From NCBI GenBank assembly GCA_022819585.1, contig JAJEGY010000001.1, positions 1 to 64,000 of the forward strand: a DNA stretch of 64,000 nucleotides. Reading direction: 5' to 3'. Made by a program: the position numbers and the translations under genes. Below, one piece after another: positions 1 to 12,390 of the stretch (the first letter of the stretch is position 1; every line of letters starts with the position of its first letter). The notes under the pieces were generated by a model. The model was not told the DNA's origin, made no database searches, and was given only the letters and a program-made list of their open reading frames with translations. This DNA comes from Dehalococcoidia bacterium (GTDB lineage: Bacteria > Chloroflexota > Dehalococcoidia > Lucifugimonadales > Lucifugimonadaceae).

Positions 1-350
1 CGAACTCCGAACGGTGCACCAAAGCACCGCGCCGACGACCAAGCACGCGGTCTGGCGACGCGTGCCGCGTCTGGATATGGAAGCTAGCGGTCTGACACAC
101 CGCTCTGCGCAGCATCTGACCCCTCTCCGGGGTCGTCCTCTCGCTTTCGGGCAAGAGGCGATGGAGAGGGAAGGAGCCGAGGTCTCGGCGCTGAGACCGA
201 AGCTCAAGGACCAGGGCAGTACATTCGGCCCCATGACCCGACCTCCTAGGTCACATCCAATGGCGACGTAACAGGAAACCAAAAGATGATGCCAACCCTG
301 CGCCCCTGAAAAGGCGCAGGGGGAGGATACCCATCGACAAACAGCCACAT
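1..350. other. Unassigned hairpin-rich region upstream of ligA (possible structured RNA or repeat element)
   Basis: Consecutive perfect inverted repeats: 12-17/24-29 CGGTGC/GCACCG, 43-49/59-65 GCACGCG/CGCGTGC, 86-91/99-104, 118-123/129-134, 137-141/154-158, 181-186/193-198, 240-244/248-252, 296-304/313-321. No convincing protein. Confidence 0.35.
296..321. repeat. Strong inverted repeat (CCCTGCGCC...GGCGCAGGG), terminator-like but without a T tract
   Basis: 9-bp perfect stem read directly; followed by GGGAGGATACCC rather than poly-T. Confidence 0.45.
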
Positions 351-469
351 GGGAGTGGACATACAACCACGCCCAACCAAAAACCAATCCCCCAACAACA
401 CAACAACAAAATCCCAGAAATCCCTGCAATCCCAAAAATCCCAGTTCAGACAAACAACCCTCCAAATAG

Positions 470-3245
<2,776 letters not shown>

Positions 3246-3249
<4 letters not shown>

Positions 3250-4508
3250 ATGCCAATCCTCTCAACACCAACCTTCTCCCAAAGCACCTCCGGCAAAACA
3301 ACACTCCCATCCGCCTGCAACCCATTCTCCAACACCGCAATGAAAGTCCTCGGCATCCCCAGCGCCGACCCATTCAAAGTATGCGGGAACCTTGTGCCCC
3401 TGCCGTCCTTCGGCCGGTACCGAGTATTGTTCCGTCGAGACTGAAAATCTGTGCAAGTCGACAACGAGCTGATCTCCAACCACTCCTGAGCACCCGGCGA
3501 CCAAACCTCAATGTCATAAGTCTTCGCCGATTGAAACGCGATATCCCCCGCACAAAGCTGAAGCAACCGAGTAGTAAACTCAAGCCTCTTGCACAACTCC
3601 AACGAAATCTCAATCATTTCCTGCAACGCCTCCTCCGAATCCTCCGGCTCCACAAACCGGAACATCTCCACCTTCTCAAACTGCTTCACCCGCTTCATAC
3701 CCCGAACATCCCGACCAGCCGCCGCATGCTCCTTCCTGAAACAAGGCGTGTGCGCACAATACTTCAACGGCAACTCATCGTCAATGATGTTCCCCTGAAA
3801 AATCGCATTCAACGAAACCTCAGACGTCGGGATCATCCACAACCCAGCTTCATCATCCCGATACAGATCATCCGCAAACTTCGGCAGATTCCCCGATCCA
3901 ACCAACGTATCCTCCCTGACCAGATACGGAGGGTTCGTCTCCTCGTACCCAAACTCATCAACCAACGTATCCAGCAACCAACTCACAATCGCCCGGTGCA
4001 GCCTCGCTCCCTGACCTCTCAACATGTAGAACCGACTACCCGAGATGTTCGCAGCACCCTCCATGTCGATGATGCCCAGCTGCTCCCCAATCTCCCAATG
4101 CGGAACCTCCCAATCTCGAGCCGCGGCTGGTTCATCAGTCCTCACCACAACATTGCAACTCTCATCCAAACCATCCGGCACCTCATCAAGCGGCAAGTTC
4201 GGCAACCCGAGCATCAAATCCCGCAACCTACCCTCTACATCACGCGCCTCCCCTTCAAGCTCAGAGATCCGATCGCCGGTTGCCCGCATCTGCTGGATCT
4301 CTTCATCCGTCGGACGTCGTCTTTCCTCACCTATCCGCCTCGAAACCTCATTCCGAAAGTGTCGAGCCGAATCCGTCTCCTGAATCAACTCGCGGCGACG
4401 CACATCCAACGCCAATATCTCATCGATCGGAGCATCGTCCTCACCGCGCTTTATCAGCCCAGCCCGAACCGCGTCGGTTTCATTAACTATCCTGCGCAGA
4501 TCCAACAT
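3246..4508 (-). CDS. serS: Seryl-tRNA synthetase
   Basis: MLDLRRIVNETDAVRAGLIKRG; class II motifs (TSEVSL, CFRKEHAAAGRDVRGMKRVKQFEKVE, NGSALGMPRT). Confidence 0.97.
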
Positions 4509-4520
4509 CGCTCTAAGCCC

Positions 4521-6089
4521 TCAAGATCTCAACTGCGGAAACAGCGTCACTTCACGTATCGAACTCTCACCAGTAACCAACATCGCCAACCTGTCAATCC
4601 CAATCCCCAACCCACCGGTAGGCGGTAATCCATGCTCCACCGCCAGCAAAAACGACTCGTCCAACCGATCCGCCTCAACATCATCGAACTCCGCACGCAA
4701 CCGCTCCTGCTCCTCAAATCGTTCGCGCTGATCGACCGGGTCATTCAACTCCGTAAACGCATTCGCCAACTCCCTGCCCAACACAAACGCCTCAAACCTC
4801 TCAACAACATCGTCAAATCCCGGCTTCTTCTTAGCCAACGGCGACATCGCCAGAGGATAGTCCACCAAAAACGTCGGAGCCACCAAAGTCGGTTCCACCG
4901 CGGCAGAGATCACCTTGTCCAACAATTGCTGCCAAGTCGAGTTCGCCTCGACATGCATCCCGCGCTCATCCATCGCCGCAGCCAAAGCATCCCGAGTCGG
5001 ACAGGCGCGGAAGTCAATACCAGCCGCATCAATGATCGCCTGCCGCAAATCTATCCGCGGCCAAGGCGGTGCCAAATCGATCACATCACCCTCTTCACCT
5101 TCGGGCACCGGCACCTTGGTAGTCCCATTCACTTCCACCGCAACATACGCCACCAGATCTTCCGTCATCCGCATCACGTCGTTGTAATCCGCGTACGCCT
5201 CATAGCTCTCCATCGTCGTGAACTCAGGATTATGGTCAGCATCGATCCCCTCATTCCTGAAAATCTTCCCAACCTCAAACACCTTGTCCAGCCCGCCCAC
5301 GATCAACTGCTTCAGATACAGCTCAGTCGCGATACGCAGGAACAACCCACGCCCCAACGCATTGTGATACGTCTCGAAAGGCTCCGCAAACCCGCCCGCT
5401 GCAACAGGAACCAATATCGGTGTTTCCACCTCGATAAACCCGCGCTCCTCCATGAACCGACGCACAGCAGACGCAACCTTCGATCGCGACTTCGCGTTGC
5501 GAACCACACGCTCATTCGACAACAGATCAAGATACCGTTGCCTCACTCGCGTCTCCGCATCCTGCAGACCATGCCATTTCTCCGGCAAGGGTCGCATCGA
5601 CTTCGAGATGATCCCAAACGAATGGGCCTCTACCGAGATCTGCCCTCGCCGAGTCCGTATCACCGGACCAGAAATCGACACGAAATCACCAATATCCAAC
5701 ATCCCGAGCAACTCGAATTCGTCCACCAACACATCAGCACGAGCCTGCACCTGAATCTGACCGCTCCCATCCCGCAAGTCAAGGAAAGACATCCTACCCA
5801 TCCCTCGCCTAGCCATCACGCGACCTGCAACACCCACAGCATCAGTCCGGATCTGAGCACCATCCTCATCACCGCCACAAGAAGACTCGCACTCCTCAAA
5901 CAACGCAACCGCATCTGCAATCGAATGGCTCCGCTCAATACGCGCCGGAAAGGGGTCGATGCCCTGCTCCCGCAGCTGCTCAACCTTGCGCAGTCGATCA
6001 AGTTCCAGACGCGAGTAACGCGAAGCCTCCCCAGCTTCAAGTGCAGCGTCCGAATGTCCCGACGACTGGCTCAATTCCAACCTTTCCAT
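4521..6089 (-). CDS. lysS: Lysyl-tRNA synthetase (class II)
   Basis: RVMARRGMGRMSFLDLRDGSGQIQ OB-fold; FRNEGIDADHNPEFTTMESYEAY; GIGIDRLAMLVTGESSIREVTLFPQLR. Confidence 0.97.
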   Translation of the reverse strand: MERLELSQSSGHSDAALEAGEASRYSRLELDRLRKVEQLREQGIDPFPARIERSHSIADAVALFEECESSCGGDEDGAQIRTDAVGVAGRVMARRGMGRMSFLDLRDGSGQIQVQARADVLVDEFELLGMLDIGDFVSISGPVIRTRRGQISVEAHSFGIISKSMRPLPEKWHGLQDAETRVRQRYLDLLSNERVVRNAKSRSKVASAVRRFMEERGFIEVETPILVPVAAGGFAEPFETYHNALGRGLFLRIATELYLKQLIVGGLDKVFEVGKIFRNEGIDADHNPEFTTMESYEAYADYNDVMRMTEDLVAYVAVEVNGTTKVPVPEGEEGDVIDLAPPWPRIDLRQAIIDAAGIDFRACPTRDALAAAMDERGMHVEANSTWQQLLDKVISAAVEPTLVAPTFLVDYPLAMSPLAKKKPGFDDVVERFEAFVLGRELANAFTELNDPVDQRERFEEQERLRAEFDDVEADRLDESFLLAVEHGLPPTGGLGIGIDRLAMLVTGESSIREVTLFPQLRS

Positions 6090-6280
6090 ACGATCGTGCG
6101 CATACCTATGGAATCAATCTTACAGACCTCAAACCTTTGCACAACTCATCACCAGAAACGCCACTAATCGCATCGCGCATCGTTGAAAGACGCCTAACCC
6201 GATTCCGCATAATCGTAAGCAACGCACCCACAACCAGTGACCGTGCGATGGAAACACCGCGCTCGCAATGAATATAAGGA

Positions 6281-6832
6281 GTGAGATACAGCAACAGGAA
6301 TCCACGTAGGCAACGACACGGATTAAGGCCGACATCATCGAGAACCCGTTCAGCCATCATCTCCATGCTAGGGCCGAATGGAGCAGAAGGGATGACCGTC
6401 CTTGAACTCTTCGCCGGGACCGGCGCCGTAGGTTTCGATCTCCTGGAACACGGAGCCGAACATGTCGACTTCGTCGAGATTGACCACGGACGAACTGCTG
6501 AAATCAAAATCCAAGCCCAAAGACGACGACTCGAGTCCCGAGTAACAACCTACAGATCTGACGCAATCAACATCCTCCCGAAACTCGCAGGCAACCAATA
6601 CGACATCGTCTTCGCCGATCCGCCATACGAAATAGACCCATGGGCACAAATCATCGACAGACTGCAAACGCACAAGCTTCTCAAACCAAACGCCTGGATC
6701 ATCGCCGAACACGCCACCCGCAATCCACCACCCGACAATATATCCGGAACTAACGCAATCAACAGAAAAAGATACGGCGACTCGACCATCACCATCTATC
6801 AGACCCGCAACCAAGATTCACGACGAACATGA
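6281..6832 (+). CDS. rsmD: 16S rRNA (guanine966-N2)-methyltransferase RsmD-like
   Basis: LRPTSSRTRSAIISML, VLELFAGTGAVGFDLL, FADPPYEID; GTG start; precedes coaD. Confidence 0.9.
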   Translation: MRYSNRNPRRQRHGLRPTSSRTRSAIISMLGPNGAEGMTVLELFAGTGAVGFDLLEHGAEHVDFVEIDHGRTAEIKIQAQRRRLESRVTTYRSDAINILPKLAGNQYDIVFADPPYEIDPWAQIIDRLQTHKLLKPNAWIIAEHATRNPPPDNISGTNAINRKRYGDSTITIYQTRNQDSRRT

Positions 6833-7323
6833 GCGCAATCACAGCCCTGTACCCCGGCACGTTCGACCCCGTAACCAACGGGCATACCGACGTCGTCCGG
6901 CGCGCCGCAGCATTGTTCGATTCGTTAATCGTCGCCGTATACGAAGGATCACAAAAGAGCGTGACATTCAATGTAGAGGAACGCATCGAAATGTTCCGCA
7001 ATGCCATTGCTGATGCTGACAACGTCGAGGTGACGTCATTCAATGGACTCACCGTTAACTTCGCACGCTCCGTCGGTGCCAAAGCGATAGTCCGTGGGCT
7101 TAGAATCACGAGTGACTACGAGTATGAGAGCGCAATGGCACTCATGAACCGGCACCTCATCAACGACATCGAGACGGTATGCCTGTTCTCGTCCATCGAG
7201 AATCAATATGTAAGCTCTTCACGCGTCAAGGAGATAGCCGCCTTAGGTGGAGAAATCTCTGGCCTCGTACCCCGCAACGTTGTCGAACCCACTAACGCCA
7301 AATTGGCACCCGTACCCGCATAA
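6829..7323 (+). CDS. coaD: Pantetheine-phosphate adenylyltransferase
   Basis: ALYPGTFDPVTNGHTDVVRRA; YVSSSRVKEIAALGG. Confidence 0.96.
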   Translation: MSAITALYPGTFDPVTNGHTDVVRRAAALFDSLIVAVYEGSQKSVTFNVEERIEMFRNAIADADNVEVTSFNGLTVNFARSVGAKAIVRGLRITSDYEYESAMALMNRHLINDIETVCLFSSIENQYVSSSRVKEIAALGGEISGLVPRNVVEPTNAKLAPVPA

Positions 7324-7396
7324 CCGCCAAGGAAAAACCTAGCAACCACATAAATAGTGCGAAAAGTTCGTTGAACTCGAGCACAAGGAGAACAAA

Positions 7397-8113
7397 ATGG
7401 CCCTTGAAACCCGCGTCAGCTACAACTCCGAGAGCAGCGAATTCGTTTCGGCTCAGCCAGTCATATACGAACTCCTCTCCCGCATCGCCAACTCGATCGA
7501 AGAGAACCGAGTTCGCGCCACTGGACGCAGTCTTGTCCGGTCCGACGAAACCATCGGACTCATCGAGGAACTAAAGCGAGAGCTTCCGAAGGTCACATCC
7601 CTCTCCGACCAGATCGTCACCAAACGCGACCAGATGTTGAGCGACGCCGAGGAGTTCATGGTCAGCGCCAGAAACGACGCAATGCGCGAGGCGGAAGAAC
7701 TTCGCCAGCGAGCGGAAGAAGAGCGCGACATCATTCTTGCCCAAGCCCGCAAGAAGGCCATGGAGACTATCGACCAGACTTCAGTCGTGAACGCTTCCAA
7801 AGAAGAGGCGAAACGCATTGTCAACGAAGCTGAAGAAGAGGCCGAGAAACTCCTCATCCGCGCAAAACGCGAAGCCAACACGATCGTCGAAAACTCCGAA
7901 GAGCGATCGCATCGTCAGACAAACGAGACCGACGAATACTCACGACGCATGCTGATGAGGCTCGAAGAGCGATTGTCCCAAACCCTCATGCAGGTTCGCC
8001 AAGGTATCGACATGGTCAACGAGAGCATGGAAGATCGCAAAAAGCAACACGCTCAGCACGTGACCATGCAAGCGGCCAAGTTCAACCCGCACAACGCTGG
8101 TCAGGCCCGCTAG
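7397..8113 (+). CDS. DivIVA / ATP-synthase-b-like coiled-coil protein
   Basis: Long heptad-rich charged helix (DAMREAEELRQRAEEERDIILAQARKKAMETI). Confidence 0.55.
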   Translation: MALETRVSYNSESSEFVSAQPVIYELLSRIANSIEENRVRATGRSLVRSDETIGLIEELKRELPKVTSLSDQIVTKRDQMLSDAEEFMVSARNDAMREAEELRQRAEEERDIILAQARKKAMETIDQTSVVNASKEEAKRIVNEAEEEAEKLLIRAKREANTIVENSEERSHRQTNETDEYSRRMLMRLEERLSQTLMQVRQGIDMVNESMEDRKKQHAQHVTMQAAKFNPHNAGQAR

Positions 8114-8140
8114 GACAGCCTCCTCGACCAGTATCAGAAC

Positions 8141-8180
8141 TTTTCCCCTCTCCTGATTCTTCTAGGAGAGGGGATTTTCT
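8141..8180 (+). terminator. Intrinsic terminator after the coiled-coil CDS
   Basis: CCCCTCTCCT/AGGAGAGGGG perfect 10-bp stem followed by ATTTTC. Confidence 0.8.
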
Positions 8181-8239
8181 TGCCTTAAACCGAGTCCAGA
8201 CCAAGGCCCGGTTCATTCGTTTCTTGGTTTAAGACGATG

Positions 8240-8752
8240 TTATTCGTCGCTGGAAATTTGGTCGTAGTAGCTCTGGCCGACCATGACCACCCAAGACACA
8301 CCCACGATTGCGAAGTAGGTAGTATGCCAGATGAGCGGGGTCGGTCGGGCTGCAGTCACCACGTTCGCAAACGTGAACACCGTGAAGATGAGTGCGCTGA
8401 AGAAGAGTCCGAAGAAGATCCACGAACGTCTTGCGCTGTTGCCCATGATGAACTGGATCAGTGCCCAAAGGAACACGATGCCTAGCAACAGTTCCACGAC
8501 TCCTGTGAAGTAGAAGGCGAAGTCTCCTAAGCCTGTGCCCCACCCCATTTTGTCGAGTGTCCCGGCGAACGGATTCATTTCACCTTTAGGTGCGAATTTG
8601 ATTCCGATGTGCACGCCCGGGATCAGCTTCGCCAATCCGTTTGCGAGCCAGAAAAGCATCCAGAAGATGATTGTTATGAGCTCAAGCGAACCCAGTTTCG
8701 ACATGATGTTGTTCATCACAATTCCTCCTTCTGTGATGACACGGGGTCTCAA
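8240..8752 (-). CDS. Hypothetical multi-pass membrane protein
   Basis: Four hydrophobic segments; likely true start is the MNNIMSKLG methionine. Confidence 0.6.
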   Translation of the reverse strand: MRPRVITEGGIVMNNIMSKLGSLELITIIFWMLFWLANGLAKLIPGVHIGIKFAPKGEMNPFAGTLDKMGWGTGLGDFAFYFTGVVELLLGIVFLWALIQFIMGNSARRSWIFFGLFFSALIFTVFTFANVVTAARPTPLIWHTTYFAIVGVSWVVMVGQSYYDQISSDE

Positions 8753-8873
8753 AGAATCAACCCATGCGCGCAGTTTACCACCCTCCTATGTCTTTCGGTT
8801 GAGAAGGCTTAGCAGGGCCTTAGCGCAATGTTTAACCCCAGATTGGAATTGGGAAATGTGTCTCGTCGACCCT

Positions 8874-9707
8874 TTATGGACGTTTCCATCCGCGGACCGT
8901 GATGCTACGGACATGGTCTGCCCACCCGGAGTCGTCTGAGCTGGAGCGCATCGGGACATTTGACAGTATCTCAATGTCGGTGAATCCCGAGTTTTCCATA
9001 CGCGTAAGGTATCGCGATAGAAGATCGGCACCTCCGACGCACGCTACCCACTCTTCGGCAGAACAGCGGACTTCTTCGGGCAGTTCTTCGGTTACAACCA
9101 TGTCTGACACGACGAAACGACCACTGGATTTGAGCACGCGATATATCTCGTCAAAAACGCGGTCCTTATCGGATGACAACGCAATGACGCAGTTTGAAAT
9201 GATCAGGTCAACAGATTCGTCGAGTTGCGGGATCGCTTCGATCTTGCCGAGTTTGAAAACTACGTTGTCGGCTCCTATTTTGACGGCGTTTTTCCGAGCG
9301 AGGTCGATCATGGCATGTGTCATGTCGATTCCAATTACTTGACCATTTTGACCAACCCGCTCGGCCGCCAAAAAACAATCAATTCCGCCGCCGCTACCCA
9401 AGTCCAACACCGTTTCGCCAAGATTGGCATCTGACAATCCTATGGGGTTGCCGCATCCGGCCGAAGCAGCCATCGCTTCGGGCGTCAAATTCGTCAATTC
9501 GTCTTCGCTGTAGAGCGCGTCGGCAACAGTGACCGCACTATCGCCACAACACCCGCCGATCGATTGTTCATCGGTGCAGCAACTCGCTGTACCCGCTGCT
9601 GCCCCTCGCTCCGCAACCTGCGTGTATCGATCACGCACCGCTTCCTCCACAGAACCAGCGTCGAATTCTCGGCGATCAAAAACCTGTAGTGTCTCGGCCA
9701 ATCTCAT
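8874..9707 (-). CDS. arsM: Arsenite methyltransferase-like SAM methyltransferase
   Basis: CGNPIGLSDANLGETVLDLGSGGGIDCFLAA; ISNCVIALSSDKDRVFDEIYRVLK; N-terminal Cys pairs SCC/GGCCGDS. Confidence 0.88.
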   Translation of the reverse strand: MRLAETLQVFDRREFDAGSVEEAVRDRYTQVAERGAAAGTASCCTDEQSIGGCCGDSAVTVADALYSEDELTNLTPEAMAASAGCGNPIGLSDANLGETVLDLGSGGGIDCFLAAERVGQNGQVIGIDMTHAMIDLARKNAVKIGADNVVFKLGKIEAIPQLDESVDLIISNCVIALSSDKDRVFDEIYRVLKSSGRFVVSDMVVTEELPEEVRCSAEEWVACVGGADLLSRYLTRMENSGFTDIEILSNVPMRSSSDDSGWADHVRSITVRGWKRP

Positions 9708-10063
9708 TGCCCTCCTAAATAGGCGCTATAGGGAACATCTTATCGTCGTCCAACTCGCTTCTTGGCCTGAAGCACCCTACCCACTAGCGACCAACAACAA
9801 AGCCCGATACACAAAGGGGGAAGTTACGGGAAACCAAGCGCAATTTGCCGCAGGGTCAACCGTCAGTCGAAGTCATGCGAATACTCCTATCCGTATAGCC
9901 ACGATCAATGGAGTGACGGTTCGATAATCACTTTGATTTTGTAGGAGGTTTGACGCTCGTATTCAGGGTGAGACAACCATCAACAAGATTTGTCGGGCGC
10001 CAATGAGCGACAACGACAGCGTTACTACCTGCCCAACCAACCGAAACAGGCCGGCAATCTGTC

Positions 10064-10483
10064 TCATGCAGGCGTGAAGTTCGGCAACGTGTAATCATCG
10101 CTGATTTCGGTGAACACCACTTTGAGCGGCATACCGATCGTCAGGTTATCTGGATCGGGGTCTACACCGACGATGTTGGCAGCCATCTTGGGTCCCTCTT
10201 GAAGCTCGACTATTGCCGTGATATAGGGAATATCGCCGGCGAATGACGGGTGCGGGGGGATGTGGACTATTCCGAAGGTGTGGAGGGTTGCCTTCCCGGA
10301 CGCCTTGACCCACTCAAGTTCACCGCCGGGGGTAGCAAGGCTGTGGGCACGGGGGTAGAACTGGTATTCGCCTGTGGTCTTGTCGCGTTGGATCCAGAGT
10401 TCGCCGTTTCGTGCGCCTTCCCAGTATTGGTCCGATTCGGGTTGCGATACTGGCTCAAGCCGTGCTGGGGCGTTGGTGGTCAT
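10064..10483 (-). CDS. Zn-ribbon/OB-fold (DUF35-like) acyl-CoA associated protein
   Basis: QYWEGARNGELWIQR...YQFYPRAH architecture; adjacent to a thiolase-like gene; the usual ribbon cysteines are absent. Confidence 0.75.
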   Translation of the reverse strand: MTTNAPARLEPVSQPESDQYWEGARNGELWIQRDKTTGEYQFYPRAHSLATPGGELEWVKASGKATLHTFGIVHIPPHPSFAGDIPYITAIVELQEGPKMAANIVGVDPDPDNLTIGMPLKVVFTEISDDYTLPNFTPA

Positions 10484-10551
10484 AGTTTGATTCCTTCGTT
10501 CTTGCGTTCAATGTGGTCTATTAGGTTCGGATTCGATTGACCATCCCGTAT

Positions 10552-11715
10552 CTACGGCGCGGCCAGTATCACCGTTCCCGTCGATGACAGATATCCGCCG
10601 GTTCCGTGGGCGATCGCGAAGTCGCAGTCATCCAACTGCCGCTCACCGGTCTCGCCGCGCAACTGCCGAACCGCCTCTACGACGGTGAAGATTCCGTACA
10701 TTCCGGGGTGGGTGTAGGAGAGTCCTCCGCCGGAGGTATTGACCGGGAAGTCGCCGCCTGGGGCGGTACGCTGGTTCGCCACTAGGTCTGGGCCTTCCCC
10801 TGGGCCGCAGAAGCCTAGGTTTTCGAGGGACACCAGCACGGTGTATGTGAAGGAGTCGTAGATCATCATGAGATCGAGATCAGAGTGGGAGACACCTGCC
10901 ATATCGAGCGCCTGTTTGCCGGTGTTGCGGCCGAATGCGCAGGTCAGGTCAGGCATCTGAGAGATCATCGAGTGATCGTGACCTTCGGCTGCACCGAGGA
11001 TGGCGACGCCTCCTTTCGCACAATCCTTTGCCCGCTCCGCGGTCGTGACCACAATCGCCGCTCCTGCATCAGTAACCAGACAGCAATCCAGCAGATGGAA
11101 CGGCCAGACGATCCAGCGCGACTCGTGATAGTCATCGAAGGTGGCCGGTCGGTCGTAGAAGTAGGCTTTTTCGTTCATGTTTGCCCACTTGCGAGTTGCT
11201 ACGGAGATATTGGCCATGGCTTCGCGGGTGCGGTCTTCGCCGTACTGATGCATGTAGCGACGCGCTGCCATCGCATACGAGACCGGCGGGCCGATAATGC
11301 CGTAAGGGCGCTCGTATTGGTTCTGGGGAGTGCCAAGATTGGGGGCGGCGGGTGATCGGTCGTTGCGTCCAGCCTGGCCGTGGGTGATAAGGGCAACTTC
11401 GCAGTATCCGGCTTGGATGGCGGCGATTGCGTGTGCGATGTGGATGACGAAGGATGAGCCGCCGACTGATGTGCTGTCGGTGAAGCGTGGTTGGATGCCG
11501 AGATACTCCGCAACATCCAAAGTCGACCATCCCGCGGTCATCAACCCGTCGACATCCGAAAGGGATAGCCCGGCGTCGTCCAAGGCGTTGATGGCAGCTT
11601 CGGCGTGGTGGGCAAGGGGAGATTTGTCGGGAACGTTGCCAATCTGATCCGATTCGGCGACTCCGACGATTGCGGATTGCCCTGACAGCGCTTTCAGTCT
11701 GTTGATGTTCGGCAT
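10552..11715 (-). CDS. Thiolase / lipid-transfer-like acetyl-CoA acetyltransferase
   Basis: AIVGVAESDQIGNVPDKS; MIYDSFTYTVLVSLENLGFCGPGEG; NTSGGGLSYTHPGM. Confidence 0.85.
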   Translation of the reverse strand: MPNINRLKALSGQSAIVGVAESDQIGNVPDKSPLAHHAEAAINALDDAGLSLSDVDGLMTAGWSTLDVAEYLGIQPRFTDSTSVGGSSFVIHIAHAIAAIQAGYCEVALITHGQAGRNDRSPAAPNLGTPQNQYERPYGIIGPPVSYAMAARRYMHQYGEDRTREAMANISVATRKWANMNEKAYFYDRPATFDDYHESRWIVWPFHLLDCCLVTDAGAAIVVTTAERAKDCAKGGVAILGAAEGHDHSMISQMPDLTCAFGRNTGKQALDMAGVSHSDLDLMMIYDSFTYTVLVSLENLGFCGPGEGPDLVANQRTAPGGDFPVNTSGGGLSYTHPGMYGIFTVVEAVRQLRGETGERQLDDCDFAIAHGTGGYLSSTGTVILAAP

Positions 11716-11857
11716 GATGAAGGCCTTGCTCCGTTCGGGTTTGTGGTGTGCGGGTCTAGCGCAACGAGTATTTTATGCGCGCCACACTGAAAGTAAACTT
11801 GAACCGCTCACTATCGAACCTCAATCATCTCATCAGCTGTCAGAAAGAACTACTGCT

Positions 11858-12328
11858 ATGCCCGACGAAAAAGGCGCTCCTCCACAAGTCAAAATCGAAT
11901 CTCTCAACGACTATCTGGAAGTGATGTCGAAGGCCGTATTCCAGAGCGGCATGTCGTGGCGGGTTGTGAATGCCAAGTGGCCGGACACTAATGAGGCGTT
12001 TCACGGCTTCGAGATCGGTCGAGTAGCGGCCCTCACCGAGGAAGAGCTAGATGAACTGGCGCAAGATAAACGAGTGATCCGAAATCGCCGGAAACTCGCG
12101 GCGGTCGTCTACAACGCTCAGCGCATCATCGAACTCGACACGGAGCATGGGGGTTTCATCAACTACCTACGATCGCATGGCGATTTCTACGACGTAGCGA
12201 AAGACCTGAGGAAGCAGTTCAAGTTTCTAGGCGACACGGGTTGCTACTTTTTCTTGTATGTGGTTGGCGAGCCAGTTCCGCCGCACGAAGAGTGGATGCG
12301 GGTCAGGGAGCAGTCTGCGCGGAGGTGA
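11858..12328 (+). CDS. DNA-3-methyladenine glycosylase I (Tag)-like, divergent
   Basis: FQSGMSWRVVNAKWPDTNEAFHGFEIGRVAALTEEELDELAQDKRVIRNRRKLAAVVYNAQ resembles Tag; start set at the internal ATG of the longer ORF. Confidence 0.7.
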   Translation: MPDEKGAPPQVKIESLNDYLEVMSKAVFQSGMSWRVVNAKWPDTNEAFHGFEIGRVAALTEEELDELAQDKRVIRNRRKLAAVVYNAQRIIELDTEHGGFINYLRSHGDFYDVAKDLRKQFKFLGDTGCYFFLYVVGEPVPPHEEWMRVREQSARR

Positions 12329-12390
12329 TGGTGTCCTGCTAAATTACTTGGCAACGTACCGCCCGCGCTAAGTTTGAACAGGAACCCGCC

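Noticed and set aside
4632-6167. 511-aa ORF antisense to lysS
   Set aside because: Antisense to a confident gene with no domain signature.
8874-9707. ArsM as another selenoprotein
   Set aside because: The ORF is complete with normal cysteines and no in-frame UGA at a conserved position.
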